Assembly (NCBI GenBank): GCA_002451165.1
Contig: DKBH01000092.1
Coordinates: 1-11,845, forward strand
From: Nitrospiraceae bacterium UBA6905
GTDB lineage: Bacteria; Nitrospirota; Thermodesulfovibrionia; Thermodesulfovibrionales; UBA6898
Direction: 5' to 3'
DNA: 11,845 nt
Of the stretch, positions 1-6,719 are shown piece by piece. The stretch's first letter is position 1, and the number at the start of each line of letters is the position of its first letter. Under the pieces are notes generated by a model. That model did no database searches. It was given only the letters and a program-made list of their open reading frames with translations, and was not told the origin of the DNA. The translations under genes and the position numbers were made by a program.

Positions 1-409
1 TATCTAAATATTGCCGGGAGCGGCTTTGCAGTGCACCGCAGCACTGTTGAAGCAACAGGAAATAATGCAACGAGGCCTTCAAAATGGTCATTCAGCGTCC
101 TATGGTTGCAGAAACACCAACAAAAACAGGCATGCTTCCTCGCTTGCGGACATGTCATTGCATGGCACAGTCACCATATCGAGTCATGATTAGCCCAGAG
201 ATGTCGTGGCCACTTGCGAAGGGGTAGGGGTTCCAGCACTATTTCACCGGCGAGTAGGGGAGCTATGCCTTGTTATGACTGGGGAATTTCACCATATACA
301 TGGTTATTTTGCGGATAAAGGAGAAACAAGAAGCATGGAGTATGAGGGGATTGTGCCTGTAAGCATTTGATATTTTATGATAATGCTATCTCGCAATAAC
401 AGCATAATT

Positions 410-426
410 TTGGCATAGGGATTGCT
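410..426 (+). promoter_or_regulatory. Candidate sigma-54 (RpoN) -24/-12 promoter
   Basis: The sequence TTGGCATAGGGATTGCT matches the RpoN consensus TGGCAC-N5-TTGC(A/T). It has the invariant GG (412-413) and GC (424-425) exactly 10 bases apart, a full TTGGCA on the -24 side and a full TTGCT on the -12 side. Transcription would begin near 436-438, giving a leader of about 165 nt to the PAS/PilZ start at 603. The element faces the gene and lies in non-coding DNA. RpoN promoters need an enhancer-binding activator; I did not identify its site. A single short match can arise by chance. Confidence 0.45.
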
Positions 427-437
427 TCTCTAATGAC

Positions 438-470
438 GACTCATGAGGCATGGAGGGTAGCCTCGCAGTC
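438..470 (+). repeat. Two-helix inverted repeat in the predicted leader
   Basis: GACT (438-441) pairs with AGTC (467-470). Inside it GAGGC (445-449) pairs with GCCTC (460-464), separated by a small internal loop (3 and 2 nt) and closed by a 10-nt loop. The structure starts at about the predicted RpoN transcription start, so it would form the very 5' end of the PAS/PilZ mRNA. It could protect the transcript or regulate it. It does not match a riboswitch consensus that I recognise. Confidence 0.35.
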
Positions 471-602
471 AGGGGATTACCAAAACTACTCACCATGATC
501 TTCGGGGATTTTCTTTTGCGCTGAGAGCACGCTTCACCTTTTTCTTTTTTGATGAATAAAAAAGTAGTACGCGAGGGGTTTACGCTCAAGGAACAGCCGA
601 AT

Positions 603-2024
603 ATGGTCGATTTCAAGAACGACGAAGCAGAGGTGCGTTTTCGTTCCATATTCGAACAATCGCCCTACGGTATCGTGATTATAGATACCCGAGGAAAGAT
701 AATCGAATTCAATCAAACTGCCCACCAGGACCATGGCTATTCGCGAGAAGAGTTTGCAAAGCTTAATATTTTCGACATAAACCCGTTCCAGAGCCCGACT
801 GAGATCCGGGCCAACATGCGCGAAGTGCTGAGGAAGGGCAAGTCTGTAGTTGAGGTCAAGCACAGGAGCAAGGACGGGAGAGTGCGGGATATGCATGTCA
901 GCACGCACGTTGTGAATCTTGACGGCCGGAGGGTTTTTCAGGCGATCTGGCACGACATCACGGAACGCAAGCAGACGGAAAAGACGCTCAGAAGCTACCG
1001 GGAACATCTTGAGGATCTGATCACGGAGCGTACCGCAGAGCTGTCGAAGGTGAACAAGGAGCTCCAGACGGACATCTTCAGGCGCAAACTTGCGGAGACC
1101 AGGCTCAAGGAGAGCGAGGAACGTTTCCGGAGGATCTTTGAGGATGGACCGCTCGGCATGGTCGTTCTGAAGCCGGGAGATACCATACTCAGCGCAAACA
1201 AAGCGCTTCATGACATGCTGAGGTTCACCGATCGGACATTGGAAGGGCGCAGACTTATTGATATCACCCATCGAGGAGACAGAAAGAAGACTGCGGACCA
1301 TATTCGGCAGCTGATGAAAGGGGAAATCCCGCTGTATCAGCTCGAAACTCGCTTCGTAAAGAATAATGGAGAAATACTCTGGGCAAACACTATCACGACG
1401 GCATTGCGGAACGAGCGGGAGGAAATAGTCTATGCGCTCAGCATGATCGAGGACATCAGCGATCGGAAGCTGGCTGAGCAGAAGCAGCAGGTGCTGATTC
1501 ACGAGCTTCAGGATGCCCTGGCCAAGATAAAGCTGTTGCGGGGATTGCTGCCGATGTGCGCCTGGTGCAAGAAAGTCCGTGATGACAACGGCTATTGGAA
1601 AAAAGTGGAGACTTATGTGGAGGAACACTCCGATGCCTCCTTCACGCATGGCATATGCCCGGACTGTTTGAAGAAAAATGACCCTGAAACCTATGACAAC
1701 TACGGGGGAAGGATAAGGACTGAATTCAAGAAAGAACGGAGAAAGCATGAGAGGATAACCCTGAAAGAACCATTCAGCTGCGTGGCCAGCCTGCATATCC
1801 GGGAGGCGAAAAATACCGTATTCAAGGCCACGGTAGACAACATCAGTGAAGCAGGCGCATGCATGCAGACCGACTATCCCGTTGAGACCAACGCAATCCT
1901 GATGTTCAGAAGCGGATTAAAAGATAAGAGCGGCATCGTGAAGTGGAGCAAGAAACTTCCTTCAGGCAACAGGTACCACGTCGGCATCAAGTTTCTGTCT
2001 GCTGAAGGACTCGGAAAGGCGTAG
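603..2024 (+). CDS. PAS-PAS-Cys4-PilZ sensory protein (probable c-di-GMP receptor)
   Basis: A 473-residue cytoplasmic-looking protein with no transmembrane segment. PAS domain 1 spans about residues 8-125 and ends in the typical DITERK. A coiled-coil linker (125-172) is followed by PAS domain 2 (172-290, ending DISDRK) and a second helix (290-313). Next is a Cys-rich segment with CAWC (319-322) and CPDC (352-355), probably a Zn site. The C-terminal PilZ domain (about 378-468) carries RRKHER (379-384) and the NISEAG turn (413-418), the two motifs that contact c-di-GMP in this family. There is no histidine-kinase, GGDEF or EAL output, so it probably acts by binding a partner. I chose ATG 603 because AAGGA at 588-592 sits 10 nt upstream. 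The in-frame TTG 549/ATG 552 would add 18 or 17 residues but lack an SD. Ligands of the PAS domains are unknown. Confidence 0.85.
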   Translation: MVDFKNDEAEVRFRSIFEQSPYGIVIIDTRGKIIEFNQTAHQDHGYSREEFAKLNIFDINPFQSPTEIRANMREVLRKGKSVVEVKHRSKDGRVRDMHVSTHVVNLDGRRVFQAIWHDITERKQTEKTLRSYREHLEDLITERTAELSKVNKELQTDIFRRKLAETRLKESEERFRRIFEDGPLGMVVLKPGDTILSANKALHDMLRFTDRTLEGRRLIDITHRGDRKKTADHIRQLMKGEIPLYQLETRFVKNNGEILWANTITTALRNEREEIVYALSMIEDISDRKLAEQKQQVLIHELQDALAKIKLLRGLLPMCAWCKKVRDDNGYWKKVETYVEEHSDASFTHGICPDCLKKNDPETYDNYGGRIRTEFKKERRKHERITLKEPFSCVASLHIREAKNTVFKATVDNISEAGACMQTDYPVETNAILMFRSGLKDKSGIVKWSKKLPSGNRYHVGIKFLSAEGLGKA

Positions 2025-2037
2025 TGCAGAACTCTTT

Positions 2038-2058
2038 CCCTGGAGTCCCCCCTCAGGG
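2038..2058. terminator. Weak candidate bidirectional terminator hairpin
   Basis: In the 145-nt gap between the convergent PAS/PilZ and hemB genes, CCCTG..AG pairs with CT..CAGGG around a six-base loop, giving seven pairs with one bulged G. It is palindromic enough to work on both strands, but neither strand has a run of T after the stem. It is therefore a structural candidate only; termination here may instead depend on Rho. Confidence 0.25.
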
Positions 2059-2169
2059 CACCTTATCGAACAGGATCATGGTCAGGGCCGGCTCGATGAC
2101 CCCCATGACTGAACGCACGTGATTTTCCCCAAAGACCTTCGGCAATTGCCAACAGCCTTCCAGGCAGAG

Positions 2170-3141
2170 TTATCTGTTCAGGAGCTTTGCCGCATCTTTG
2201 GCAAAATAGGTGAGAATCAAGTCGGCCCCCGCACGCTTAATAGATGTGAGCAGTTCCATCATGGCGCGCTCTTCATCAATCCAGCCGAGCCTTCCGGCTG
2301 CCTTGATGCAGGAGTATTCGCCACTGACATTATAGGCGGCTACGGGGACATCGAAACTTTCCTTGACGTCGGAGATGATGTCGAGATAGGTCATGGCAGG
2401 CTTGACCATCACGATGTCAGCGCCTTCTTCGATATCAAGGGCAACTTCCTTGAGCGCCTCCCTCCTATTGGCAGGGTCCATCTGATAGGTGCGCCGATCG
2501 CCGAACTGGGGAGTTGACTCGGCAGCTTCCCGGAATGGTCCGTAAAACGCCGAGGCATATTTTGCGGCATAACTCATGATCGGGACTTCGGGAAAGCCCT
2601 CCTCATCGAGCGCGATACGTATGGCTTCGACTCTGTTGTCCATCATGTCGGACGGAGCGACCATATCAGCACCTGCCTTGGCATGCGATACCGCCTCTTT
2701 TGCCAGCAGTTGAAGGGTGGGGTCGTTCAGTACGTCGCCGTCCTTCACGATGCCGCAATGACCGTGACTCGTGTATTCGCACATGCAGACGTCCGTGATC
2801 ACATACAGCTCCGGCACTTTGTTCTTGATAACCCTGATGGCTTTCTGGACAACGCCATGGGGATCAAAGGCGCTTGATCCTGTCTCGTCCTTATGTTCAG
2901 GAATGCCGAAGAGGATGATGGCGGGAATGCCGAGGGCATACACTTCCTTCGCATGTCTGACCGCCATGTCAACCGATTCCTGGTAGCAGCCGGGCATGGA
3001 TTTGAGCGCCTTTCGGACGTTTTTTCCGTACGTGACGAAGAGGGGATAGATGAAATCATCCGGAGTGAGCGCGGTCTCGCTCACCATCCTCCGGATGGTC
3101 CGGTTCTTCCTGAGTCTTCTCGGCCGCTGGTAGGGGAACAT
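2170..3141 (-). CDS. hemB: Porphobilinogen synthase (delta-aminolevulinic acid dehydratase)
   Basis: HemB condenses two 5-aminolevulinate molecules to porphobilinogen in tetrapyrrole synthesis, acting as a cytosolic homo-oligomer. The 323-residue product from ATG 3141 has the usual family length. It shows both active-site lysines: K194 in SYAAKYASAFYGPFR and the Schiff-base K247 in MVKPAMTYLD. The cysteines C119, C121 and C129 in DVCMCEYTSHGHCG mark the zinc-using type. An alternative upstream start (3204) would add 21 Ala-rich residues that overlap the hesB-like coding end and are not part of the family, so I reject it. The start lies 7 nt after the upstream gene's stop and has no clear SD, so translation is probably coupled to the hesB-like gene. 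Confidence 0.96.
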   Translation of the reverse strand: MFPYQRPRRLRKNRTIRRMVSETALTPDDFIYPLFVTYGKNVRKALKSMPGCYQESVDMAVRHAKEVYALGIPAIILFGIPEHKDETGSSAFDPHGVVQKAIRVIKNKVPELYVITDVCMCEYTSHGHCGIVKDGDVLNDPTLQLLAKEAVSHAKAGADMVAPSDMMDNRVEAIRIALDEEGFPEVPIMSYAAKYASAFYGPFREAAESTPQFGDRRTYQMDPANRREALKEVALDIEEGADIVMVKPAMTYLDIISDVKESFDVPVAAYNVSGEYSCIKAAGRLGWIDEERAMMELLTSIKRAGADLILTYFAKDAAKLLNR

Positions 3142-3148
3142 GCTGCTG

Positions 3149-3478
3149 TCAGTCGCCGCAGCCGCTGCAGCCTGATCCGCAAGATGGTGCGGCGCCGCCG
3201 ACACTGTTGATGACGAATCCTTCGCCCTGCGCCGTCGTGACGAAGTCCATCTCCTTGTCGCTCAGACTGGCAAATGCCTCGGTATCGCAGAAGACCTTCA
3301 GTCCGTTCGATTCCACGGTCTGGTCGCCGTCGGCTGCCTTCTCGTTTATGTCCATGCCGTAGCTCGGGCCGCAGCAGCCTGATCCGTGAACAAATATCCT
3401 GAGACCCCAGCCTTCTTTGCCTTCAGCCTTCAGAATCGCCTTTGCCTTTTCAGCGGCAACTTCAGAAATTTTAAGCAC
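3149..3478 (-). CDS. HesB/IscA-type (A-type carrier-like) Fe-S protein
   Basis: A 109-residue protein of the HesB/IscA (Fe-S biosynthesis) fold. It has the N-terminal amphipathic start, the central GSGCCGPS loop (C35, C36), and a Cys-rich tail with C100, C104 and C107. Classical IscA/ErpA ends in a CGC motif; here the tail is C-x3-C-x2-C and the central cysteine is doubled. It therefore belongs to a divergent subgroup, and a carrier role is inferred, not certain. It starts at GTG 3478 with a strong GGAGGT at 3488-3483 and a 4-nt spacer. It is the first gene of a pair with hemB, which suggests co-expression of Fe-S handling and haem synthesis. Confidence 0.8.
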   Translation of the reverse strand: MLKISEVAAEKAKAILKAEGKEGWGLRIFVHGSGCCGPSYGMDINEKAADGDQTVESNGLKVFCDTEAFASLSDKEMDFVTTAQGEGFVINSVGGAAPSCGSGCSGCGD

Positions 3479-3502
3479 AATGACCTCCGAATAGTTATTT
3501 TA

Positions 3503-3591
3503 TTTAGCATAAGAAAAAGGCGCGCTAAAAAGCAATTTTTTTGCGCTCAGTTACCGGCAGAAGGGGAAAAAGGCTGATCTTTCATGCTAAA
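3503..3591. repeat. Inverted 8-bp repeat in divergent intergenic region
   Basis: TTTAGCAT at 3503-3510 and its exact reverse complement ATGCTAAA at 3584-3591 flank the centre of the divergent region between the hesB-like gene and wbpA, 73 nt apart. Between them lies an imperfect hairpin (arms starting GCGC at 3522-3525 and ending GCGC at 3543-3546, with A and T runs inside). Such a symmetric layout could be paired operator sites or mirrored -10 regions. No specific regulator is recognisable. Confidence 0.3.
3506..3535 (-). promoter_or_regulatory. Candidate sigma-70-type promoter of hesB-like/hemB
   Basis: On the minus strand, TTGCTT (3535-3530) and TATGCT (3511-3506) are separated by 18 nt. 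Transcription would begin near 3499, about 20 nt before the GTG start, leaving room for the GGAGGT. Both hexamers are imperfect, so this is a plausible but weak call. The -10 overlaps one arm of the inverted repeat 3503-3510/3584-3591. Confidence 0.3.
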
Positions 3592-3622
3592 GTACCTTAC
3601 GTTTTTTTTGTGAGGAGGGTGC

Positions 3623-4951
3623 ATGGCACGGCAGTCCGAGATATTGCAGAACCTGCTGCGCAACATTGAAATGCGGACGGCATCGGTAGGCGTCATCGGC
3701 CTCGGCTATGTCGGTCTTCCGCTGGTTCTTGAATTTATCCGCGCAGGTTTCTTTGTGAGGGGCTTTGATCTCGACGAGAAGAAGGTCGCGCTCCTGAAGC
3801 AGGGCAAAAGCTATATCAAACATATCCCCGCGGAGAAGATCCGTGCGGTGAACAGGACAAAACGGTTTCATCCCACTACGGACTTCTCGCAGATACGGCG
3901 TACCGACTGTATTGTCATCTGCGTGCCTACGCCGTTGAATGAGCACCGGGAACCGGACATGTCTTATGTCATAGAAACAACAAAGACCATCGGCAGATAT
4001 CTGCAGAGGGGGCATCTCGTGGTTCTCGAAAGCACGACCTATCCGGGAACGACCGATGAAGATATGCGGCCGATTCTCGAGAAGGCCGGTCTGAAGGCGG
4101 GACGGGAGTTCTTTCTTGCCTTCTCTCCGGAGCGCGAGGACCCGAACAACGCCCAATTCTCCACAGCGACCATACCCAAGGTGGTCGGCGGCCAGAGCGC
4201 TGCCTGTCTAAAGGCTGCAACGGCGCTGTATGACACGATAATTGTCCGCACCGTGCCCGTCTCATCGACGCAGGTGGCAGAGGCGAGCAAGCTCCTGGAG
4301 AATATTTACCGCGCGGTGAACATTGCACTGGTAAACGAACTCAAAATGTGCTTTGAACGCATGGGCATCAATGTATGGGAGGTGATCAATGCGTCGAAGA
4401 CAAAGCCTTTCGGTTTCCAGGCCTTTTATCCCGGCCCCGGCCTGGGCGGGCACTGCATACCGATCGATCCGTTTTATCTTACATGGAAGGCGCGCGAATT
4501 CGATTTCAGTACGCGCTTTATAGAACTTGCAGGGGAGATCAACACCTCCATGCCCTATTACGTCGTGGAGAAGGTTGTCGAGGCGCTGAATCAGAAGGGG
4601 AAAAGCATCAGGGGGGCGCGTGTCCTTGTTCTCGGACTGGCCTACAAAAAGGATATCGATGATGTCAGGGAATCCCCCTCGCTCAAGCTGATCACCATCC
4701 TGCAGCAGCGGGGAGCGAAGGTCGATTATAATGATCCCCATGTGCCCCGGACGCACAAGATGCGGGATTATGACCTGAAGATGGCGTCGGTGCCGCTGAC
4801 GCAGAAGAACCTGAAAAAATATGACTGCGCGCTCATCGCTACCGACCATAGTGCGTATGATTATCGGTTCATTGTACAACACAGCAGCCTTGTGGTCGAC
4901 ACAAGAAATGCTACGGGCAAGATGCGCTCTCTGAAGATCACACGGGCATAG
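3623..4951 (+). CDS. wbpA: UDP-N-acetyl-D-glucosamine 6-dehydrogenase (nucleotide-sugar dehydrogenase)
   Basis: An NAD-dependent enzyme that oxidises C6 of a UDP-sugar in two steps, here most likely UDP-GlcNAc to UDP-GlcNAcA for surface polysaccharide. The 442-residue product has the N-terminal Rossmann motif GLGYVG (26-31) with the ribose-binding Asp at about 49. The central helix signature LLENIYRAVNIALVNELK lies at about 228-245. The catalytic Cys278 is in GPGLGGHCIPIDPFY, and the C-terminal UDP-binding domain has VLGLAYKKDIDDVRESPS. From memory, its motifs (ESTTYPGTT, YSPERED-like, TKPFGF, DPFYLTWKARE) follow Pseudomonas WbpA rather than UDP-glucose dehydrogenase (Ugd). An AGGAGG at 3613-3618 lies 4 nt before the ATG. 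It precedes galE by 108 nt on the same strand. Specificity for GlcNAc over Glc is inferred from motif resemblance only. Confidence 0.87.
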   Translation: MARQSEILQNLLRNIEMRTASVGVIGLGYVGLPLVLEFIRAGFFVRGFDLDEKKVALLKQGKSYIKHIPAEKIRAVNRTKRFHPTTDFSQIRRTDCIVICVPTPLNEHREPDMSYVIETTKTIGRYLQRGHLVVLESTTYPGTTDEDMRPILEKAGLKAGREFFLAFSPEREDPNNAQFSTATIPKVVGGQSAACLKAATALYDTIIVRTVPVSSTQVAEASKLLENIYRAVNIALVNELKMCFERMGINVWEVINASKTKPFGFQAFYPGPGLGGHCIPIDPFYLTWKAREFDFSTRFIELAGEINTSMPYYVVEKVVEALNQKGKSIRGARVLVLGLAYKKDIDDVRESPSLKLITILQQRGAKVDYNDPHVPRTHKMRDYDLKMASVPLTQKNLKKYDCALIATDHSAYDYRFIVQHSSLVVDTRNATGKMRSLKITRA

Positions 4952-4973
4952 TCAAAAGGAGATAACCTTCGAC

Positions 4974-5063
4974 ATGGAATCGGTTTTTATCTTGGATAGG
5001 GTAATTCTTTTCTCTCTGTCCCTGACGTTTCCCTTGCCGTTATCATGGCGAGCTACCTTATGA
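4974..5063 (+). CDS. 29-codon leader ORF coupled to galE
   Basis: A short open frame between wbpA and galE, beginning ATG GAA TCG and ending ACC TTA TGA. It is preceded by AAAAGGAG (4954-4961), with 12 nt between the SD and the ATG. Its TGA (5061-5063) overlaps the galE ATG (5060-5062) as ATGA, the usual translational-coupling arrangement. GalE itself lacks a good SD, so ribosomes finishing this frame could restart on galE. The predicted peptide is hydrophobic in its middle (VILFSLSLTFPLPL) and has no known homologue that I recognise. It may be a genuine small protein, a coupling leader, or chance. Confidence 0.4.
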   Translation: MESVFILDRVILFSLSLTFPLPLSWRATL

Positions 5064-6040
5064 AGATTCTGGTCACCGGCGGAGCCGGCTATATCGGCAG
5101 TCATATGGTGCGCACCCTCGGCGAGAAGGGGCACGACGTTGTCATTTATGACAACCTCTCGACAGGATACCGGGAGTCTGTGCTGTACGGAAGACTGGTG
5201 GTTGCTGATCTCGCCGATGCCGCGACCCTTGACGCCCTTTTCGCAAAGGAGCACTTTGACGCGGTAGCCCATTTTGCAGCCCATATTGTTGTGGACGAGT
5301 CGGTGAGGGAGCCGATCAGATATTATCGCAATAATTTTGTCAATGCCCTTGCTCTTATCGAGACCTGCCTGCGGCATAAAGTCGAGAAGTTCATCTTCTC
5401 TTCTACTGCTGCTGTGTACGGCAATCCTGAGCGGGTACCGGTAACGGAGGATGCACCGCTGTTACCGATCAATCCCTATGGCGCTTCAAAGAGGATGGTC
5501 GAACAGGTGCTCCAGGATGTCAGTCATGCCTCAGGGCTCAGGTATGTTGCACTGCGGTACTTTAATGTCGCCGGGGCTGATCCGGCTTCCCGGATCGGGC
5601 AGAAATATAAGGATGCTACCCATCTCATTACGGTCTCACTCCGGGCAGCACTCGGGCTGAGGAAAGAGCTCAAGATCTTCGGTACTGACTATGAAACACC
5701 TGACGGCACCTGCATCAGGGACTATATCCATGTGGATGACCTCATCGACGCACATGTCCTTGCGCTCGGCCATCTTTCCCGCGGCAGCGCGAGCAGGGTC
5801 TTCAACTGCGGATACGGCCATGGCTATTCAGTCAGGGAGGTCGTTGAGCAGGTGAAGAGGGTGACGGGAATTGACTTGCCGGTTCAGGAGACCGGGCGCA
5901 GAGAAGGAGACCCACCGGCCCTTGTCGCGGATTCTGCCCTCATACGGAAGGAACTCGGCTGGAAGCCCCAATATGACGACCTCGCCTTTATCATCTCGTC
6001 AGCCTGGAACTGGGAGAAAAAGCTGCACGGTAGGGCATAG
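5060..6040 (+). CDS. galE: UDP-glucose 4-epimerase
   Basis: A short-chain dehydrogenase-type epimerase that interconverts UDP-Glc/UDP-Gal, and possibly N-acetyl or uronic forms, through a 4-keto intermediate with bound NAD. The 326-residue protein has the Rossmann GGAGYIG (7-13), the catalytic T116 in SSTAAVYG, Y140 and K144 in YGASK, and the RYFNVAGAD substrate loop. At the position of the E. coli gatekeeper Tyr299 (RREGDLPAY) this protein has Leu288 (RREGDPPAL), so a wider substrate range than E. coli GalE is possible. I chose ATG 5060 because MKILVTGGAGYIGSH is the family start. ATG 5045 would add 5 residues and has no SD either. With wbpA it could form a nucleotide-sugar module, for example toward UDP-GalNAcA, but that is inference. 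Confidence 0.92.
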   Translation: MKILVTGGAGYIGSHMVRTLGEKGHDVVIYDNLSTGYRESVLYGRLVVADLADAATLDALFAKEHFDAVAHFAAHIVVDESVREPIRYYRNNFVNALALIETCLRHKVEKFIFSSTAAVYGNPERVPVTEDAPLLPINPYGASKRMVEQVLQDVSHASGLRYVALRYFNVAGADPASRIGQKYKDATHLITVSLRAALGLRKELKIFGTDYETPDGTCIRDYIHVDDLIDAHVLALGHLSRGSASRVFNCGYGHGYSVREVVEQVKRVTGIDLPVQETGRREGDPPALVADSALIRKELGWKPQYDDLAFIISSAWNWEKKLHGRA

Positions 6041-6284
6041 AAGGTCATCCGGGCCGCACATTCTCCGCGCGGCGACCGCTTTCTTTAGGGTTTGTTCGAG
6101 GCACCGTTATCATACAGTTCTCCTGAGCGCGGCGATAGCATGGCATGTAAGCGGGGTTACCTGCCCGATTCACAGACAGTATAGAGTGACAAGCTAGAGG
6201 GCAAATTTCTCGAAGGCTGAAGACCGCGCATGAGCGGGAATTTTATGGCCGTTCGCAAGTTATAATACTTCTGAATAATTTTGG
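6041..6284. other. Convergent intergenic gap galE / PPC gene
   Basis: This 244-nt gap between two converging genes holds no supported gene. It contains small GC-rich hairpins, including GCCGC (6053-6057) with GCGGC (6069-6073) followed by a T-rich stretch, and CCGC (6224-6227) with GCGG (6234-6237) followed by AATTTTAT. Either could contribute to ending galE transcription, but both stems are short. No clear terminator for the minus-strand operon was found. Confidence 0.4.
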
Positions 6285-6719
6285 CTAGAGCTTCAGCAGC
6301 ACCATGCCGGACAGGGGGTCAAGAACCCTCTGTGCCGTCACCCCTTCGATCTCCGTGATGATTGCTTCCAGTACCAGAAAGGTCTCCGAGTCTGCCCTGA
6401 GACAGCCCACCTTAACCATGTCCTTTTTTCCGAATGCACCATGGAAGTGCACTTTAGGCTCGTCGTCCTGCCAGAATATCGTGCCAAAACCGACGACCTC
6501 GTGAGCTTCCCCGAGCTTTTTCCAGACCGGCGTCGGAGGAAACTCGTCCTTTTCAGGGCCTACCACTATGCTGCCTTCGCGCATTCCCCCGACCAAATGG
6601 AACACTGCCGCCCGGATATCCTCCTTTTTCGCGACACGTACAAGGTTGGCGATAACATCGTCCCTGTCCTCGAATCTCATGACAACTACCCTGCCCGGCT
6701 TCCCGATCTGGTATTTCAT
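6285..6719 (-). CDS. PPC/DUF296 domain protein
   Basis: A 144-residue protein made of one PPC domain (plants and prokaryotes conserved, DUF296). The domain features seen are the N-terminal strand-rich start (VVVMRFEDRDDVIANL), the VGGMREGSI segment, and the conserved HFHGAFGKKD with H91 and H93, residues likely to bind metal in family members; H73 lies nearby. In bacteria these are small trimeric proteins of unknown biochemical role, while in plants the fold is fused to AT-hook DNA-binding segments. There is no AT-hook here. Its ATG overlaps the cyclase stop as ATGA, and AAGGAG lies 5 nt upstream within the cyclase gene (6730-6725). It is thus the last gene of a three-gene operon and probably acts in the same process as the cyclase. 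Function otherwise unknown. Confidence 0.88.
   Translation of the reverse strand: MKYQIGKPGRVVVMRFEDRDDVIANLVRVAKKEDIRAAVFHLVGGMREGSIVVGPEKDEFPPTPVWKKLGEAHEVVGFGTIFWQDDEPKVHFHGAFGKKDMVKVGCLRADSETFLVLEAIITEIEGVTAQRVLDPLSGMVLLKL

Larger units (their letters stand above)
1..602. other. Left intergenic region, no convincing gene
   Basis: I see no supported coding sequence here. The open frames present are short, start at TTG or lack a ribosome site, and do not resemble known proteins. The stretch holds a 6-bp hairpin (arms 29-34 and 41-46), a tiny SD-preceded frame of 11 codons at 335-370, a sigma-54-like promoter at 410-426 and a two-helix stem at 438-470, the last two described separately. It is probably the upstream regulatory region of the PAS/PilZ gene plus the end of whatever precedes the window. 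Confidence 0.6.

Noticed and set aside
335..370. An 11-codon frame (ATG GAG TAT ... TGA) with AAGGAG 12 nt upstream
   Set aside because: Too short to support as a gene, and it lies upstream of the proposed RpoN promoter rather than coupled to the PAS/PilZ start; kept only as a note.
534..1796. 420-codon open frame antisense to the PAS/PilZ gene
   Set aside because: It mirrors the codon pattern of the real gene, has no recognisable domain and no ribosome site. The plus-strand product has clear PAS and PilZ motifs.
2053..2169. Open frame of 38 codons in frame after the hemB TAA, ending TGA, with a protein-like tail (VMGVIEPALTMILFDKVP)
   Set aside because: A run of this length without stops is expected often by chance; there is no start codon with an SD, and HemB is complete at its normal length. 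I see no recognisable homology.
3142..3204. N-terminal extension of hemB (21 Ala/His-rich residues)
   Set aside because: It overlaps the Cys-rich end of the hesB-like gene in another frame and is absent from the HemB family; ATG 3141 gives the standard length.
6140..6175. Resemblance of GTAAGCGGGGTTACC to the 3' part of a GEMM-I c-di-GMP riboswitch
   Set aside because: The conserved upstream parts (the CACGCA and GACGCAAAGCC-like elements) are absent, and the site lies downstream of galE, not in front of a gene on that strand.
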